Part shown: piece after piece, positions 46,562-54,569 of the stretch
How the letters are laid out: the number at the start of each line of letters is the position of its first letter
Numbering within the stretch: position 1 is the stretch's first letter
DNA from: a virus
IMG/VR virus record: IMGVR_UViG_3300020390_000002
Location: 27,336-91,335 of that record
DNA length: 64,000 nucleotides
Direction: 5' to 3' (one strand)
Notes under the pieces: generated by a model
What the model saw: only the letters and a program-made list of their open reading frames with translations
Told to the model about the DNA's origin: nothing
The model's database searches: none
Translations under genes and position numbers: made by a program

Positions 46562-47151
46562 GCGGCGCTGTCGCCGCGAATTTCGTCCATCCAGTCCTGG
46601 GCGTAGAAGGTCAGCCAGTCCATGTCGGACGGCACCACGTAATCGTCGTATCGACCCGCCTTGTCGCGCCAGTGGCGTTCGGAATCGAGCAGGAAGCGCA
46701 GGCGCGAGCGGTAGACTTCCGGGTCGGCGAGCTTGTCGTTCATCGCCCGCAGTAGCAGGCGCTCGATCAGAACCTCGTCGGGCTGGTCGACGAATACGGA
46801 ATGGACCGTCCAGCCGTGCTTCCTGCCTGCCACCTTGAACTGGCGCTTGCCGTGGGGATCGCAGACCACAACGATCGGCTTGCCGAGCAGCGCGAGGCGC
46901 TGGATTTCGGCAACGCTCACGCCGTAGCGATAGCCGTTGAAGTCGACACACTCCACGAACTGACCTGCGGCATCCATCATGTCGAAGTATTCGGGGGCCA
47001 CGAAGTAGTAGTCCTTGGCGTCGACCTCACCCTGGCGGATAGGTCGGGTGGTGACCGAAATGACCTTGCCGAAGCCGTGTTCGACCATGACCTTTTCGAG
47101 GGTGGATTTACCGGAGCAGCACGGCCCGGTGAGCGTGATGATGTGGATCAT
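46558..47151 (-). CDS. gmk: Guanylate-kinase-like enzyme, 197 aa
   Basis: Phosphorylates (d)GMP to (d)GDP, feeding dNTP synthesis. Walker A TGPCCSGKST (about 7-16), GMP-binding part SVTTRPIRQGEVDAKDYYF (about 31-49), FVECVDFNGYRYG (about 64-76). The start MIHIITLTGPCC (ATG at 47149-47151) follows AAGGAG. Length as in Gmk. It lies between ligase and the toxin-antitoxin pair. Confidence 0.85.
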   Translation of the reverse strand: MIHIITLTGPCCSGKSTLEKVMVEHGFGKVISVTTRPIRQGEVDAKDYYFVAPEYFDMMDAAGQFVECVDFNGYRYGVSVAEIQRLALLGKPIVVVCDPHGKRQFKVAGRKHGWTVHSVFVDQPDEVLIERLLLRAMNDKLADPEVYRSRLRFLLDSERHWRDKAGRYDDYVVPSDMDWLTFYAQDWMDEIRGDSAA

Positions 47152-47153
47152 GG

Positions 47154-48656
47154 TTACTCCTTGTGGCCCGGATGGGCGGTGTCGCGGAAGCGCTTGAAGC
47201 GCGGGTGACGGAGTGAGCCGTCGGGCGTGACTTCGTGATACTCGACCTCGATGATTCGGCCAAGCAGTCGCATGGCGACGCCTGGAATCTGTGTGTCCTT
47301 GATGTCCGCCTGATAGTCCGCCCACAGCTCGACACGCTGCGCATCCGACCAGCCACCGCCGACCCGGACCTCGACGCCCTCGTGGTCGACGATCACGCCA
47401 CCGAGCTGACCCTCATACTTGGTGCCGGCCTCGCCCTCGAAGGCGCCTATAATCTTGAGGTCTTCACTTTCCTCAGCCTTCACCTTAAGCCAGTGGTAAC
47501 TGCGCTTGGGCTCGTAGCACCCATCGAAGGGCTTGACGATCACACCCTCGAGACCGCGCGCCATCACGGCTGCCGCGATCGACTGCACTTCCTCGTCGGA
47601 GCCGGCGATGTAGCGCTTCGACAGCTGAACCTTATCGAGCGGCCGGGCTCGGGTGCTGTCCACATCGATGAACAGCTCCCTAAGCAGACCATAGTGGGTC
47701 GTGTTATCTGCTTCGCTGCCGTTCTCGAACTCGTCGAGCGACAGAAGGTTGAACACATGAAAGACCGCGTCCTTAGCCTCCTCTCCCTTCTTGCGCACAG
47801 CCGATACCGTGTCGTTAAAGCTGCCGGTAACCACTTCGCCGTCGATGACGATCGTGTTGGTCTCTTCGGAAAGCAGCGTGGTGTATTCGAGACCCCCGCA
47901 ATCGGGACAGGGTGCGTCAGAGCGCAAGTGGGAGCCCGTGCCGCCCATTTTCTCGTCGATCGTGCCTACCCCCTCGCAGGTCGTGCATCGCTGATTGAAC
48001 TGCTCTGCCGCCGCTATCGCTAGCTCGGTGAGCTGGAACTCGATGTCCTGACCGAAGGAGGTGAACGCCTTGCCGGAGCGCGACAGGAAGTCGACAGTGA
48101 CCGGGCCGTCCGGCGGCATCTTCACCACCGCCAGAACGCGCACACCGTCGAGCTTGATCTCGACGCCGACCGGCCAGGACTTGATCCGCTTGGCCTCGTA
48201 TTTGTGCGCCAGCATCGGGCTGAACTTCGTGATCAGGCCCGGGAACGCCTTGTTGATCGACGAGATATTCATGCCGATCTTGAGGTCGCGGTCGATGATC
48301 TTGATTAGCAGGTAGCGACCTTCGTAGGACTGCGACGCCATGACGCCCGCGTAGGAATCGGCAGCCGCTAGGCCAGTCAGCTTGCGCGCTGACAGCTCGG
48401 CCAGGAGCTTGGGCACGATCCAGAACTCGCCCTCGCCGTTCGGCTCGGCCACGCCCTTCGGGTGCTTCTTGATCCCGTAGGTGGTCATCGGATCGTAGGT
48501 CGCGACCAGCAGCCACTTCATCAGCGGCATCGCGTGCTCGGGCGTCGCCTGCAGCGCGTCGATCTTGGCCTTGCCGGAGGCTTTCTTTATCGCCTCGAGC
48601 TGCTGATAGACGGCGTCGACGCAGGCCGGCGCGTAGTGTTCGGTGCTGAGTGTCAT
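47154..48656 (-). CDS. ATP-dependent DNA ligase with Zn-ribbon insertion, 500 aa
   Basis: Seals nicks; T4-gp30-like. Nucleotidyl lysine in EIKLDGVRVLA (about 167-177), IDGEVV (about 271), GLEGVIVKP (about 370), WLKVKA (about 390). Between the lysine motif and IDGE lies CTTCEGVGTIDEKMGG and CPDCGG (about 225-257), two Cys pairs resembling a DnaJ-type zinc ribbon, not usual in this ligase family. First gene of its operon, directly behind an operator. Confidence 0.9.
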   Translation of the reverse strand: MTLSTEHYAPACVDAVYQQLEAIKKASGKAKIDALQATPEHAMPLMKWLLVATYDPMTTYGIKKHPKGVAEPNGEGEFWIVPKLLAELSARKLTGLAAADSYAGVMASQSYEGRYLLIKIIDRDLKIGMNISSINKAFPGLITKFSPMLAHKYEAKRIKSWPVGVEIKLDGVRVLAVVKMPPDGPVTVDFLSRSGKAFTSFGQDIEFQLTELAIAAAEQFNQRCTTCEGVGTIDEKMGGTGSHLRSDAPCPDCGGLEYTTLLSEETNTIVIDGEVVTGSFNDTVSAVRKKGEEAKDAVFHVFNLLSLDEFENGSEADNTTHYGLLRELFIDVDSTRARPLDKVQLSKRYIAGSDEEVQSIAAAVMARGLEGVIVKPFDGCYEPKRSYHWLKVKAEESEDLKIIGAFEGEAGTKYEGQLGGVIVDHEGVEVRVGGGWSDAQRVELWADYQADIKDTQIPGVAMRLLGRIIEVEYHEVTPDGSLRHPRFKRFRDTAHPGHKE

Positions 48657-48668
48657 TTGTTCTCCTTT

Positions 48669-48686
48669 TAAGTCAGTGCTGACTTA
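48669..48686. promoter_or_regulatory. Operator of the ligase operon
   Basis: TAAGTCAGTGCTGACTTA, abutting the AAAAGGAG of the ligase gene; TAAAAT on its upstream side is a possible -10, so it would cover the transcription start. Confidence 0.8.
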
Positions 48687-48723
48687 GTATTTTACGCAGA
48701 ATGCAGCGGCGTGCAAGCGTTGG

Positions 48724-49209
48724 CTACCAGCTGCCGTATAGGTGATTGATCGATCGCCTGCGTTCCAGTAGTGATTGGGCATCGACTTCCTTCTCTGCCC
48801 CGGGCGCCGTCATGCGCCCAGCCACGAAATCGATCACATACCCCTTCATCATGGGGTTCAGGAGCACAAATCGAGGCTCGGACGCCGCCCATTCGAACAG
48901 CTCGTGGACCTGGCTTTCTGGGTAGAACTCCGATCTATACGTCCGCGGCCCGGGCCTTTCGCCGACGATGTTTGTCTTGATCCAGCCATTGATGCGACTG
49001 CTGACTCCCCTATGCGTGTCCAGAAAGTAGTTTTCGCACCCTTCCACGCCGGGTCGAGAGGACTGATGCTCGAACACCAAGAGTGATTCGGCATCGAATC
49101 CTTTCCCCCTGCTCAGCTTCAGCATCCGCACAATATCGTTTCGACCCAGGTCATCTTTGTTGCCGGTGACGGTCGAATAATGGGCATATATGATCTGATT
49201 GAACTTCAT
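48724..49209 (-). CDS. Hypothetical protein ending in LYGSW, 161 aa
   Basis: Starts MKFNQIIYAHYSTVTGN, overlapping the primase stop. Alpha/beta with a basic middle. It ends INHLYGSW, the tag found on four proteins near 25 kb, although it lies 23 kb from them. Function unknown; it is the last gene of the helicase-primase operon. Confidence 0.65.
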   Translation of the reverse strand: MKFNQIIYAHYSTVTGNKDDLGRNDIVRMLKLSRGKGFDAESLLVFEHQSSRPGVEGCENYFLDTHRGVSSRINGWIKTNIVGERPGPRTYRSEFYPESQVHELFEWAASEPRFVLLNPMMKGYVIDFVAGRMTAPGAEKEVDAQSLLERRRSINHLYGSW

Positions 49210-51287
49210 GCGCGCACCCCTGACTTGAGCATCTGTTGCATGACGTATGTTCGCGTGACGAGCGCGGCGTTGCTATATGCCCGTCGCACAATATCTCCAG
49301 TCACCTCAGCTGCGTCCTTGCCGCCAGTGATGGTCGCGTTGCGCACATGAAATCCGTGCCCGGTCAGTGCCAGCCCAACCTTGAGTGCGCGCGCCTGGGC
49401 TTCCGGCTGGCTGTCCCAGAACATGACGATGGTGCGCAGTCCGTGGCGCTTGAGCGCGAGCAGCTGCGCGAGCTGGCTGGTCTCTCCTTTCATCGACAGC
49501 TCCATGCCGAACGAGGCCAGCGGCACGACATCGCGGGTGAAGCGATCGGCCTGGAACGCCTGCCAGGTGGCCATGACGTCGAAGGCGCCCTCGCCGATCG
49601 TGACGACAGACGCGCCCTTCGCTGTATGGGCGTTGAACAGGTAGCGTCCGGCGATCGAATAGCCGGGCGGATTCTGATACTTGGGCTCGCGCTCGCCGGT
49701 GATGTCGCGGCCCTGGAAGCTGACCATCTTGCCCTCCGCATCGAAGACAGGGATCAGCACCCGCTGAGCGTAATTCTGCCCGCGAGTCTCGCCGTCGAAG
49801 CCGGTGTAGTTGAACCAGCCGTTCTCGCAATACCGCAGCCGGAAGTGCTCCGCGGTCGCGGGCTGTATGTTGCGATCCCACAGGTAGTTGATCATCTGGC
49901 CGTTGCTCGGCATCGGGATCGAGTCAGGCAGGGTCAGCGCTGAGGTGTCGACCTCCACCGCCACTTTCGGGCGCGGCGGACGCCACCCCATTTCGCGGGC
50001 CACCTGCTTGACGTGCTGGACCACCGTGTAGTCGTTGCTCGCGCCGATGTGGGCCTTGATGAACGAATACTTGTTGAAGTTCTCGCCGGGCGGATGATCG
50101 CCGGCGAAGCAGTTCCGGCTATGTATGCCGTTTGCCAGCGCAAAACTTCCAGTGGTGGGAACCTCCGGACAATAGACCCGCTCGACCCTGGGTTCGTATG
50201 GCTTGTTTTTCCCGGCGGCAGTTTGTCTGAAAGACCACCTTTGAGTAGTATGCGCGCGACTTGAGTCCCAACTGACCCACCGATCCTTGTGCTGGTCAAT
50301 CAGAAAGTCGTCCGACGCCATACTCATTTTGGCGAAATGCAGATTTCCGGAGCTCTTGTGGCGTTTCCCGAAATTGGTTCTGCTCGACAGCATCGAGTGC
50401 GCCCGAGGAAGCCAGCCGATTACGGGCGCCCACCTGCGAGCCCACTCCGCCTCCTTTGGGCCGCAACAAAGGGATACCGTTCCCCTCTCGCACACGCACC
50501 CATCTGCGGCCAGCCAGCCTCGAAAGAAGCCCACGAGGTAATCGATGTCGCAGACGCTTGCCTCCGGCAGCGACTTGAACTCGCACCAAGCCTCGCGTCT
50601 TGCCACGTAGTATCGCGAGTCCACCCTGCCTTTCGACTCGATTAGCGAAAACGGAAACCGGCTCAGATGGGGGGCTATGCTGTCATGGTGCGAGCAAACC
50701 CGAATACGATAGGTGCCCGCGTTCTCCTTCGACCCATCACCGTAAATGAGCCCGTGGATTACACCCCTGGCATGCTGCTCTTTGCTGACCACACGTCTTG
50801 CGTAACGAAGATCGGCGACCTGACTCGAACCATCTTTTTTTCGCCTCAAATCCTTGGTGAGCACGACCTCACCATTCGGATCGATCCACCCGTGCTCTGC
50901 GGTCGAACGAACAGTAAGGTGGCCACTATTGGAGGCAAATTTCGCTGCATAGGTAGTTTGCAGACCGTAATCGCGGACGAGACAGGGCGTCCATTCGCCG
51001 TTGCCGTCAAGCAGCGTTACGGTCTGCCCAGCGACTTCCTCAATGGCGATCGCCCCGTATTCTCGGGTCAATATTTCGGTGTCGCCAGACAAACAGTTGC
51101 CGAGACCCGTCTCGGCGTTGAGAAAGACCTTGTGCTTGGTCGAACCGCAGACGGGGCACTCGCGCACGTTCAGCTGAACGCCGCTGGCACCCGTCTTCGT
51201 GCGGTAGTCGATGCCGTGCATGTCCAGATACAGCTCGATGTCGATCGTATCTAGAACATCGGTCAGCTCGTCACGGGCGGCGCTCAT
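49206..51287 (-). CDS. DnaG-type primase with intein, 693 aa precursor
   Basis: Makes RNA primers with the DnaB-like helicase. Zinc ribbon CPVC (44-47) and, after splicing, C-F-A-G-D-H, so the intein interrupts the metal site. TOPRIM domain: TIGEGAFDVMATWQ (first Glu), MFWDSQPEA and GGKDAAEV. The start MSAARDELTDVLDTIDI (ATG at 51285-51287) overlaps the helicase stop. Without the 328 aa intein the enzyme has 365 residues, a compact phage primase. Confidence 0.88.
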   Translation of the reverse strand: MSAARDELTDVLDTIDIELYLDMHGIDYRTKTGASGVQLNVRECPVCGSTKHKVFLNAETGLGNCLSGDTEILTREYGAIAIEEVAGQTVTLLDGNGEWTPCLVRDYGLQTTYAAKFASNSGHLTVRSTAEHGWIDPNGEVVLTKDLRRKKDGSSQVADLRYARRVVSKEQHARGVIHGLIYGDGSKENAGTYRIRVCSHHDSIAPHLSRFPFSLIESKGRVDSRYYVARREAWCEFKSLPEASVCDIDYLVGFFRGWLAADGCVCERGTVSLCCGPKEAEWARRWAPVIGWLPRAHSMLSSRTNFGKRHKSSGNLHFAKMSMASDDFLIDQHKDRWVSWDSSRAHTTQRWSFRQTAAGKNKPYEPRVERVYCPEVPTTGSFALANGIHSRNCFAGDHPPGENFNKYSFIKAHIGASNDYTVVQHVKQVAREMGWRPPRPKVAVEVDTSALTLPDSIPMPSNGQMINYLWDRNIQPATAEHFRLRYCENGWFNYTGFDGETRGQNYAQRVLIPVFDAEGKMVSFQGRDITGEREPKYQNPPGYSIAGRYLFNAHTAKGASVVTIGEGAFDVMATWQAFQADRFTRDVVPLASFGMELSMKGETSQLAQLLALKRHGLRTIVMFWDSQPEAQARALKVGLALTGHGFHVRNATITGGKDAAEVTGDIVRRAYSNAALVTRTYVMQQMLKSGVRA
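50112..51095 (-). mobile_element. LAGLIDADG intein in the primase zinc ribbon, 328 aa
   Basis: Begins CLSGDTEILTREYG (block A) at primase residue 65 and ends FALANGIHSRN before Cys. The penultimate residue is Arg instead of the usual His. Two LAGLIDADG-like helices, HGLIYGDG and GFFRGWLAADG, mark a homing endonuclease. The +1 extein residue is the Cys that binds zinc, so only spliced primase can fold properly. Confidence 0.88.
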
Positions 51288-52627
51288 TCGACGCCCAACA
51301 CCGCCGTCAGCCACTTCATCTTGCTGCGATCCTGCTTGATGCGCACCGTGAACTCGTCGCGCTGGTTGCGCGACGCGGCGAAGAACAGGCGAGCCTCGCC
51401 ACGCATCTTCTCCTCTTCCGTGGCGTTGATACTGATCACCAGATCGGCGATGCGAATCTTATTGATGTCCTCCGCGACGTCGGTGGCTCGACCGACACTC
51501 GCCTTGGAGCCTTCACGGTTGAGCGCGGTCGCCGAGATCATGGCGAGATCCTCGGTGATCGCGATGTCGCGCACGCTCGTCCAGGTGTTCTTTGACTCGT
51601 CGCGCTTCTCGCTTTCCTTGTGGTCGGGCGCCATGATGTCGAGGTAGTCGGGGAAGACCGCATCGAACTTGATGCCCTTCGCCCGGTAGCGGCGAATCAG
51701 CCGCTTGAGGTCGGACGGCTTGAACGTCGATGCCGGATAGCGATGGATCATGAGCTTGCCGGCCTTGCCGCGCACCGCCTTGATCTTGCCGTCGATGTCC
51801 ATGATGTGGCTGGTGATCTCGGTCATGTCGGTCGAGGTCACGTTAGCGTCCAGGCGATCGGCGATGATCTCGTCGGAGACCTCGAGCGAGACGTAGAGAC
51901 AGTTGTAGCCGAGCAGTGACATGCCTTTCGCGACTTCGCCCAAGCCGGTCGATTTGCCCGACTTCGGCGCGCCCATGAGCACGGTCAACCCCTGACGCTC
52001 GAAGCCCTTGTAGTAGAGAAACTTGTCGAGTTCGGGCACACCGGAAGGGATACCCTTGGACGGCTTGATGCCGGCAACCTCGTCCTTGCGCCGTTGCGTG
52101 CGCAGGTCGATGTCGCCCCAGTAGTCGGTGAACTGCCCTTCCTCGTTGAGCCCGACCAGCTCGGCCTCGCCCATGATTCGGCGGATACCCTCGAAGTCAC
52201 GCTTGGCGTGCAGGTCGATGGCCTTGATCATGGCCTGGGCGTAGGCTTGCGAGCGCGCGAACTTCGCGACCTCGTCGGCGACGTATTCCCCGTCGGAGAG
52301 GTCCGATTTCCAGATCGAGCCGAGTGCGGCCTTGACGTCGTCGACCAGCTCCTTGCGCACGCGGCCGTCCGCGATGCGATCCTTGAGCAGCTTGACGAAG
52401 ATCGCGCGGCTGGGCGTCGTGCCATAGCGGTCGTAGTAATCCAGGCCGATGTCGACGAGCACGCCTTCGGCCACGCTCTCGAAATGAGCCGGGTCGATCA
52501 GTCCCTCGACCCGTTGCATGAAAGCCCCGTCGAGGATCGTCAGCGCGGCGACTTTGGTCTGGAACCCCGCGTCGAACTCATACGTCGGGGCGGAGCCGGC
52601 TGCCGCAGTGGTCGTGGCGGTCGTCAC
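51284..52627 (-). CDS. dnaB: DnaB-like replicative helicase, 447 aa
   Basis: Hexameric RecA-fold helicase. GTG start (52625-52627) overlapping the TGA of the Hfq-like gene. N-terminal helical domain (to about 150); then GIPSGVPELDKFLYYKG, Walker A GAPKSGKSTG (about 219-228), Walker B AVFPDYLDIM (about 325-334) and a DnaB-type ending FFAASRNQRDEF. The following primase gene overlaps its stop. Confidence 0.88.
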   Translation of the reverse strand: MTTATTTAAAGSAPTYEFDAGFQTKVAALTILDGAFMQRVEGLIDPAHFESVAEGVLVDIGLDYYDRYGTTPSRAIFVKLLKDRIADGRVRKELVDDVKAALGSIWKSDLSDGEYVADEVAKFARSQAYAQAMIKAIDLHAKRDFEGIRRIMGEAELVGLNEEGQFTDYWGDIDLRTQRRKDEVAGIKPSKGIPSGVPELDKFLYYKGFERQGLTVLMGAPKSGKSTGLGEVAKGMSLLGYNCLYVSLEVSDEIIADRLDANVTSTDMTEITSHIMDIDGKIKAVRGKAGKLMIHRYPASTFKPSDLKRLIRRYRAKGIKFDAVFPDYLDIMAPDHKESEKRDESKNTWTSVRDIAITEDLAMISATALNREGSKASVGRATDVAEDINKIRIADLVISINATEEEKMRGEARLFFAASRNQRDEFTVRIKQDRSKMKWLTAVLGVE

Positions 52628-52980
52628 TTGGCGATACCCTCCAGCTCCCACTTGGTGCTGGGTCGAACGCATTCGATATTGCTCTTGAAGAACAGCGCCG
52701 GGTCGCTGATGGTGCAGTCGATCAGATTCAAGCTGATGGTGAACTGATCGAAGGAGGCGATGCGGCCAATGGCGTGACGGCCTGATGCCAGCTCGATCGT
52801 CACCGCAGTCTCTTCCCGGCGCCAGTGGTGAAGGTAGCTGGCGTGATTCTTGGTCGAGACGCCTGAATCCAACGGACGGTTGGCGTCACTCTCGGAGCGC
52901 ACGTGACGCTGACGGCTGGGGTGGATCGCGCGCGTCGATCCGGATGATGGACCCGATACGCTGGCTTGTGTGCCTTTCAT
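52624..52980 (-). CDS. Hfq/Sm-like RNA-binding protein, 118 aa
   Basis: Residues 49-107 match bacterial Hfq: YLHHWRREETAVTIELASG against LNALRRERVPVSIYLVNG; GRIASFDQFTISL against GQIESFDQFVILL (Sm1, with Ser-Phe-Asp-Gln-Phe kept); FFKSNIECVRP against YKHAISTVVP (Sm2, Lys kept, Tyr and His changed). Hfq forms a hexamer that pairs small RNAs with mRNAs. A basic, disordered 45-residue N-terminal extension is added. The start MKGTQASVSG (ATG at 52978-52980) has AGGAGG upstream. It heads the helicase-primase operon behind an operator. Could act on phage or host RNA, or as a poly(A) or DNA-binding ring. Confidence 0.75.
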   Translation of the reverse strand: MKGTQASVSGPSSGSTRAIHPSRQRHVRSESDANRPLDSGVSTKNHASYLHHWRREETAVTIELASGRHAIGRIASFDQFTISLNLIDCTISDPALFFKSNIECVRPSTKWELEGIAK

Positions 52981-53026
52981 GTTATTGTCCTCCTGCTGGG
53001 AATCTTCCATCGCTGGAAGTAAACTT

Positions 53027-53044
53027 TAACTCAGCGTTGACTTA
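53027..53044. promoter_or_regulatory. Operator of the helicase-primase operon
   Basis: TAACTCAGCGTTGACTTA, in the gap upstream of the Hfq-like gene. Confidence 0.75.
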
Positions 53045-53053
53045 TTTTCAACG

Positions 53054-53743
53054 CTATATCCGCATTGCCCTTTCGAACAGTTCGGAGCCGAACTCTTGCC
53101 GCGCGAGCTCTGGGGTGAAGGTCGAATAGCGGGTTACCAGGCTGTGGACGGCAAGCTCGGGATGCACGCGGTCGTGCACCTGGGCCACGAGGTAATCCAC
53201 GTAGGCCCGCTGCTGCGAGTCCAGACGATCGGGGGTCAGTTGCGTGAATCGCCCGTCCTGGGCGAGCTGCAGGCACTGGGCGGAATACAGACGCCACCGA
53301 AAGGAGACGTGCTCGACCAATGCTTCGCTATACAGCTGGTTGGGGCGTGGCACCCTATCCCAGTGCCGATCCTCACACCAGCGCAGCGCGGTGAGGGTAT
53401 AGAAATCGTAGCGACAACCCAATGAATCCGCGGATTGTCGCGCACGCCACAGGCCGGTGGCCTGGGTCTTGGTGAGGTCGAACAGGCCCCCCGGCTTGAT
53501 GCCGGAATTCTTCAGGCCGTCGATGTAATCGATGCGCTCGGCCGCGATCCTGCGGTAAGCCTCCCGGTAGCACTCGGCGAATAGTTCGGTGGCGTGAACC
53601 GGGTGGAGACTGCGGTAATCGAACCACTTCGACTCGAACAGCGCCGGCTCCTTCTTGAAGTCGGTCTTGGCGATCGCCGCCGCTGCGGCTTGATCCAGTG
53701 CACGCGGCGGCAATCCCGTTCCAGCAAAGTCGTCGATGTGCAT
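53054..53743 (-). CDS. Hypothetical protein, 229 aa
   Basis: Starts MHIDDFAGTGLPPRALD. Helical, Tyr- and Trp-rich (FESKWFDYRSLHPVHATELF); one helix has LWRARQSADSLGC. Soluble. Monocistronic between two operators. No family recognised. Confidence 0.65.
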   Translation of the reverse strand: MHIDDFAGTGLPPRALDQAAAAAIAKTDFKKEPALFESKWFDYRSLHPVHATELFAECYREAYRRIAAERIDYIDGLKNSGIKPGGLFDLTKTQATGLWRARQSADSLGCRYDFYTLTALRWCEDRHWDRVPRPNQLYSEALVEHVSFRWRLYSAQCLQLAQDGRFTQLTPDRLDSQQRAYVDYLVAQVHDRVHPELAVHSLVTRYSTFTPELARQEFGSELFERAMRI

Positions 53744-53769
53744 GCGCGTCCTCGTTTGAAGAGCGCAGA

Positions 53770-53798
53770 GATTAAGTCAGTGCTGACTTACTTGTCAA
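53770..53798 (-). promoter_or_regulatory. Strong promoter of the 53743 gene with operator in the spacer
   Basis: Minus-strand TTGACA (53793-53798), 17 bp spacer, TTAATC (53770-53775). Perfect-type operator TAAGTCAGTGCTGACTTA at 53773-53790. The clearest example of the operator-promoter design. Confidence 0.88.
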
Positions 53799-54523
53799 CT
53801 CCTTTCGTAAGCAATGACGATGTCGCGCGCGAGACCCGAGCGCACGATGTCCTCGACCGTGAACTCGACCATCGCCACGCTGCGCAGGTGCGACAGGCGG
53901 GCGATCGCATCCTCGAGCCCGGTGGCGCCGCGCAGATCGGTCTGACGCACGTCGCCGTTGACCACGCAACGCACGCCCTCGCCCAGCCGCGTGAGGAACA
54001 GCTTCATCTGGCCGGTGGTGGTGTTCTGCGCTTCGTCGAGGATGACGAATGCGTCCTTGAAGGTCTTGCCGCGCATGAAGGCCAGCGGCGAGGCCACGAT
54101 GCGACCGGACGCGATCAGGGCCTTGACCTGGCCCTTGCCCAGCCGCTCCTCGAGCACATCACGAAAGGGCTCGAAATACGGGGCGAACTTCTCGTCGACC
54201 TCGCCCGGCAGGAAACCGATGTTCTCCTGGGCTTCGACGACGGGTCGGGTGATGATGATGCGATCGACCCGCCGCGACATCAGCGCGTCGGCGGCCATCG
54301 CCGCACAGATATAGGTCTTGCCGGTGCCGGCGGGGCCGGTGGCGATCGTCAGGGGTGACGACTGGATGGCCAGCATATAGTGGCCCTGGGCTTCGGTTTG
54401 GGGCTGCAGCGGCTCGATAATGGGGCGAACGCTGTAGTCGGCATGCTGCTCCTGAATCGGAGCGTGGCGCTTTTGCTTGCCTGAGCGGGGACGGACATTC
54501 TGGGGTCTGGATCGACGCGCCAT
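53795..54523 (-). CDS. phoH: PhoH-like ATPase, 242 aa
   Basis: P-loop ATPase, possibly an RNA helicase. Walker A TGPAGTGKTY (about 62-71), IIITRPVVEAQENIGFLPG (about 88-106), Walker B FVILDEAQNTTTGQMK (about 156-171), VVNGDVRQTDL (about 188-198). Basic N-terminal tail. Last gene of the lysis region. PhoH genes are common in phages; their role is not settled. Confidence 0.9.
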   Translation of the reverse strand: MARRSRPQNVRPRSGKQKRHAPIQEQHADYSVRPIIEPLQPQTEAQGHYMLAIQSSPLTIATGPAGTGKTYICAAMAADALMSRRVDRIIITRPVVEAQENIGFLPGEVDEKFAPYFEPFRDVLEERLGKGQVKALIASGRIVASPLAFMRGKTFKDAFVILDEAQNTTTGQMKLFLTRLGEGVRCVVNGDVRQTDLRGATGLEDAIARLSHLRSVAMVEFTVEDIVRSGLARDIVIAYERS

Positions 54524-54569
54524 TCGGGTTCCTGAGTTGAAAGAATCTTGGGCTCTAGCCCGGCATCAG

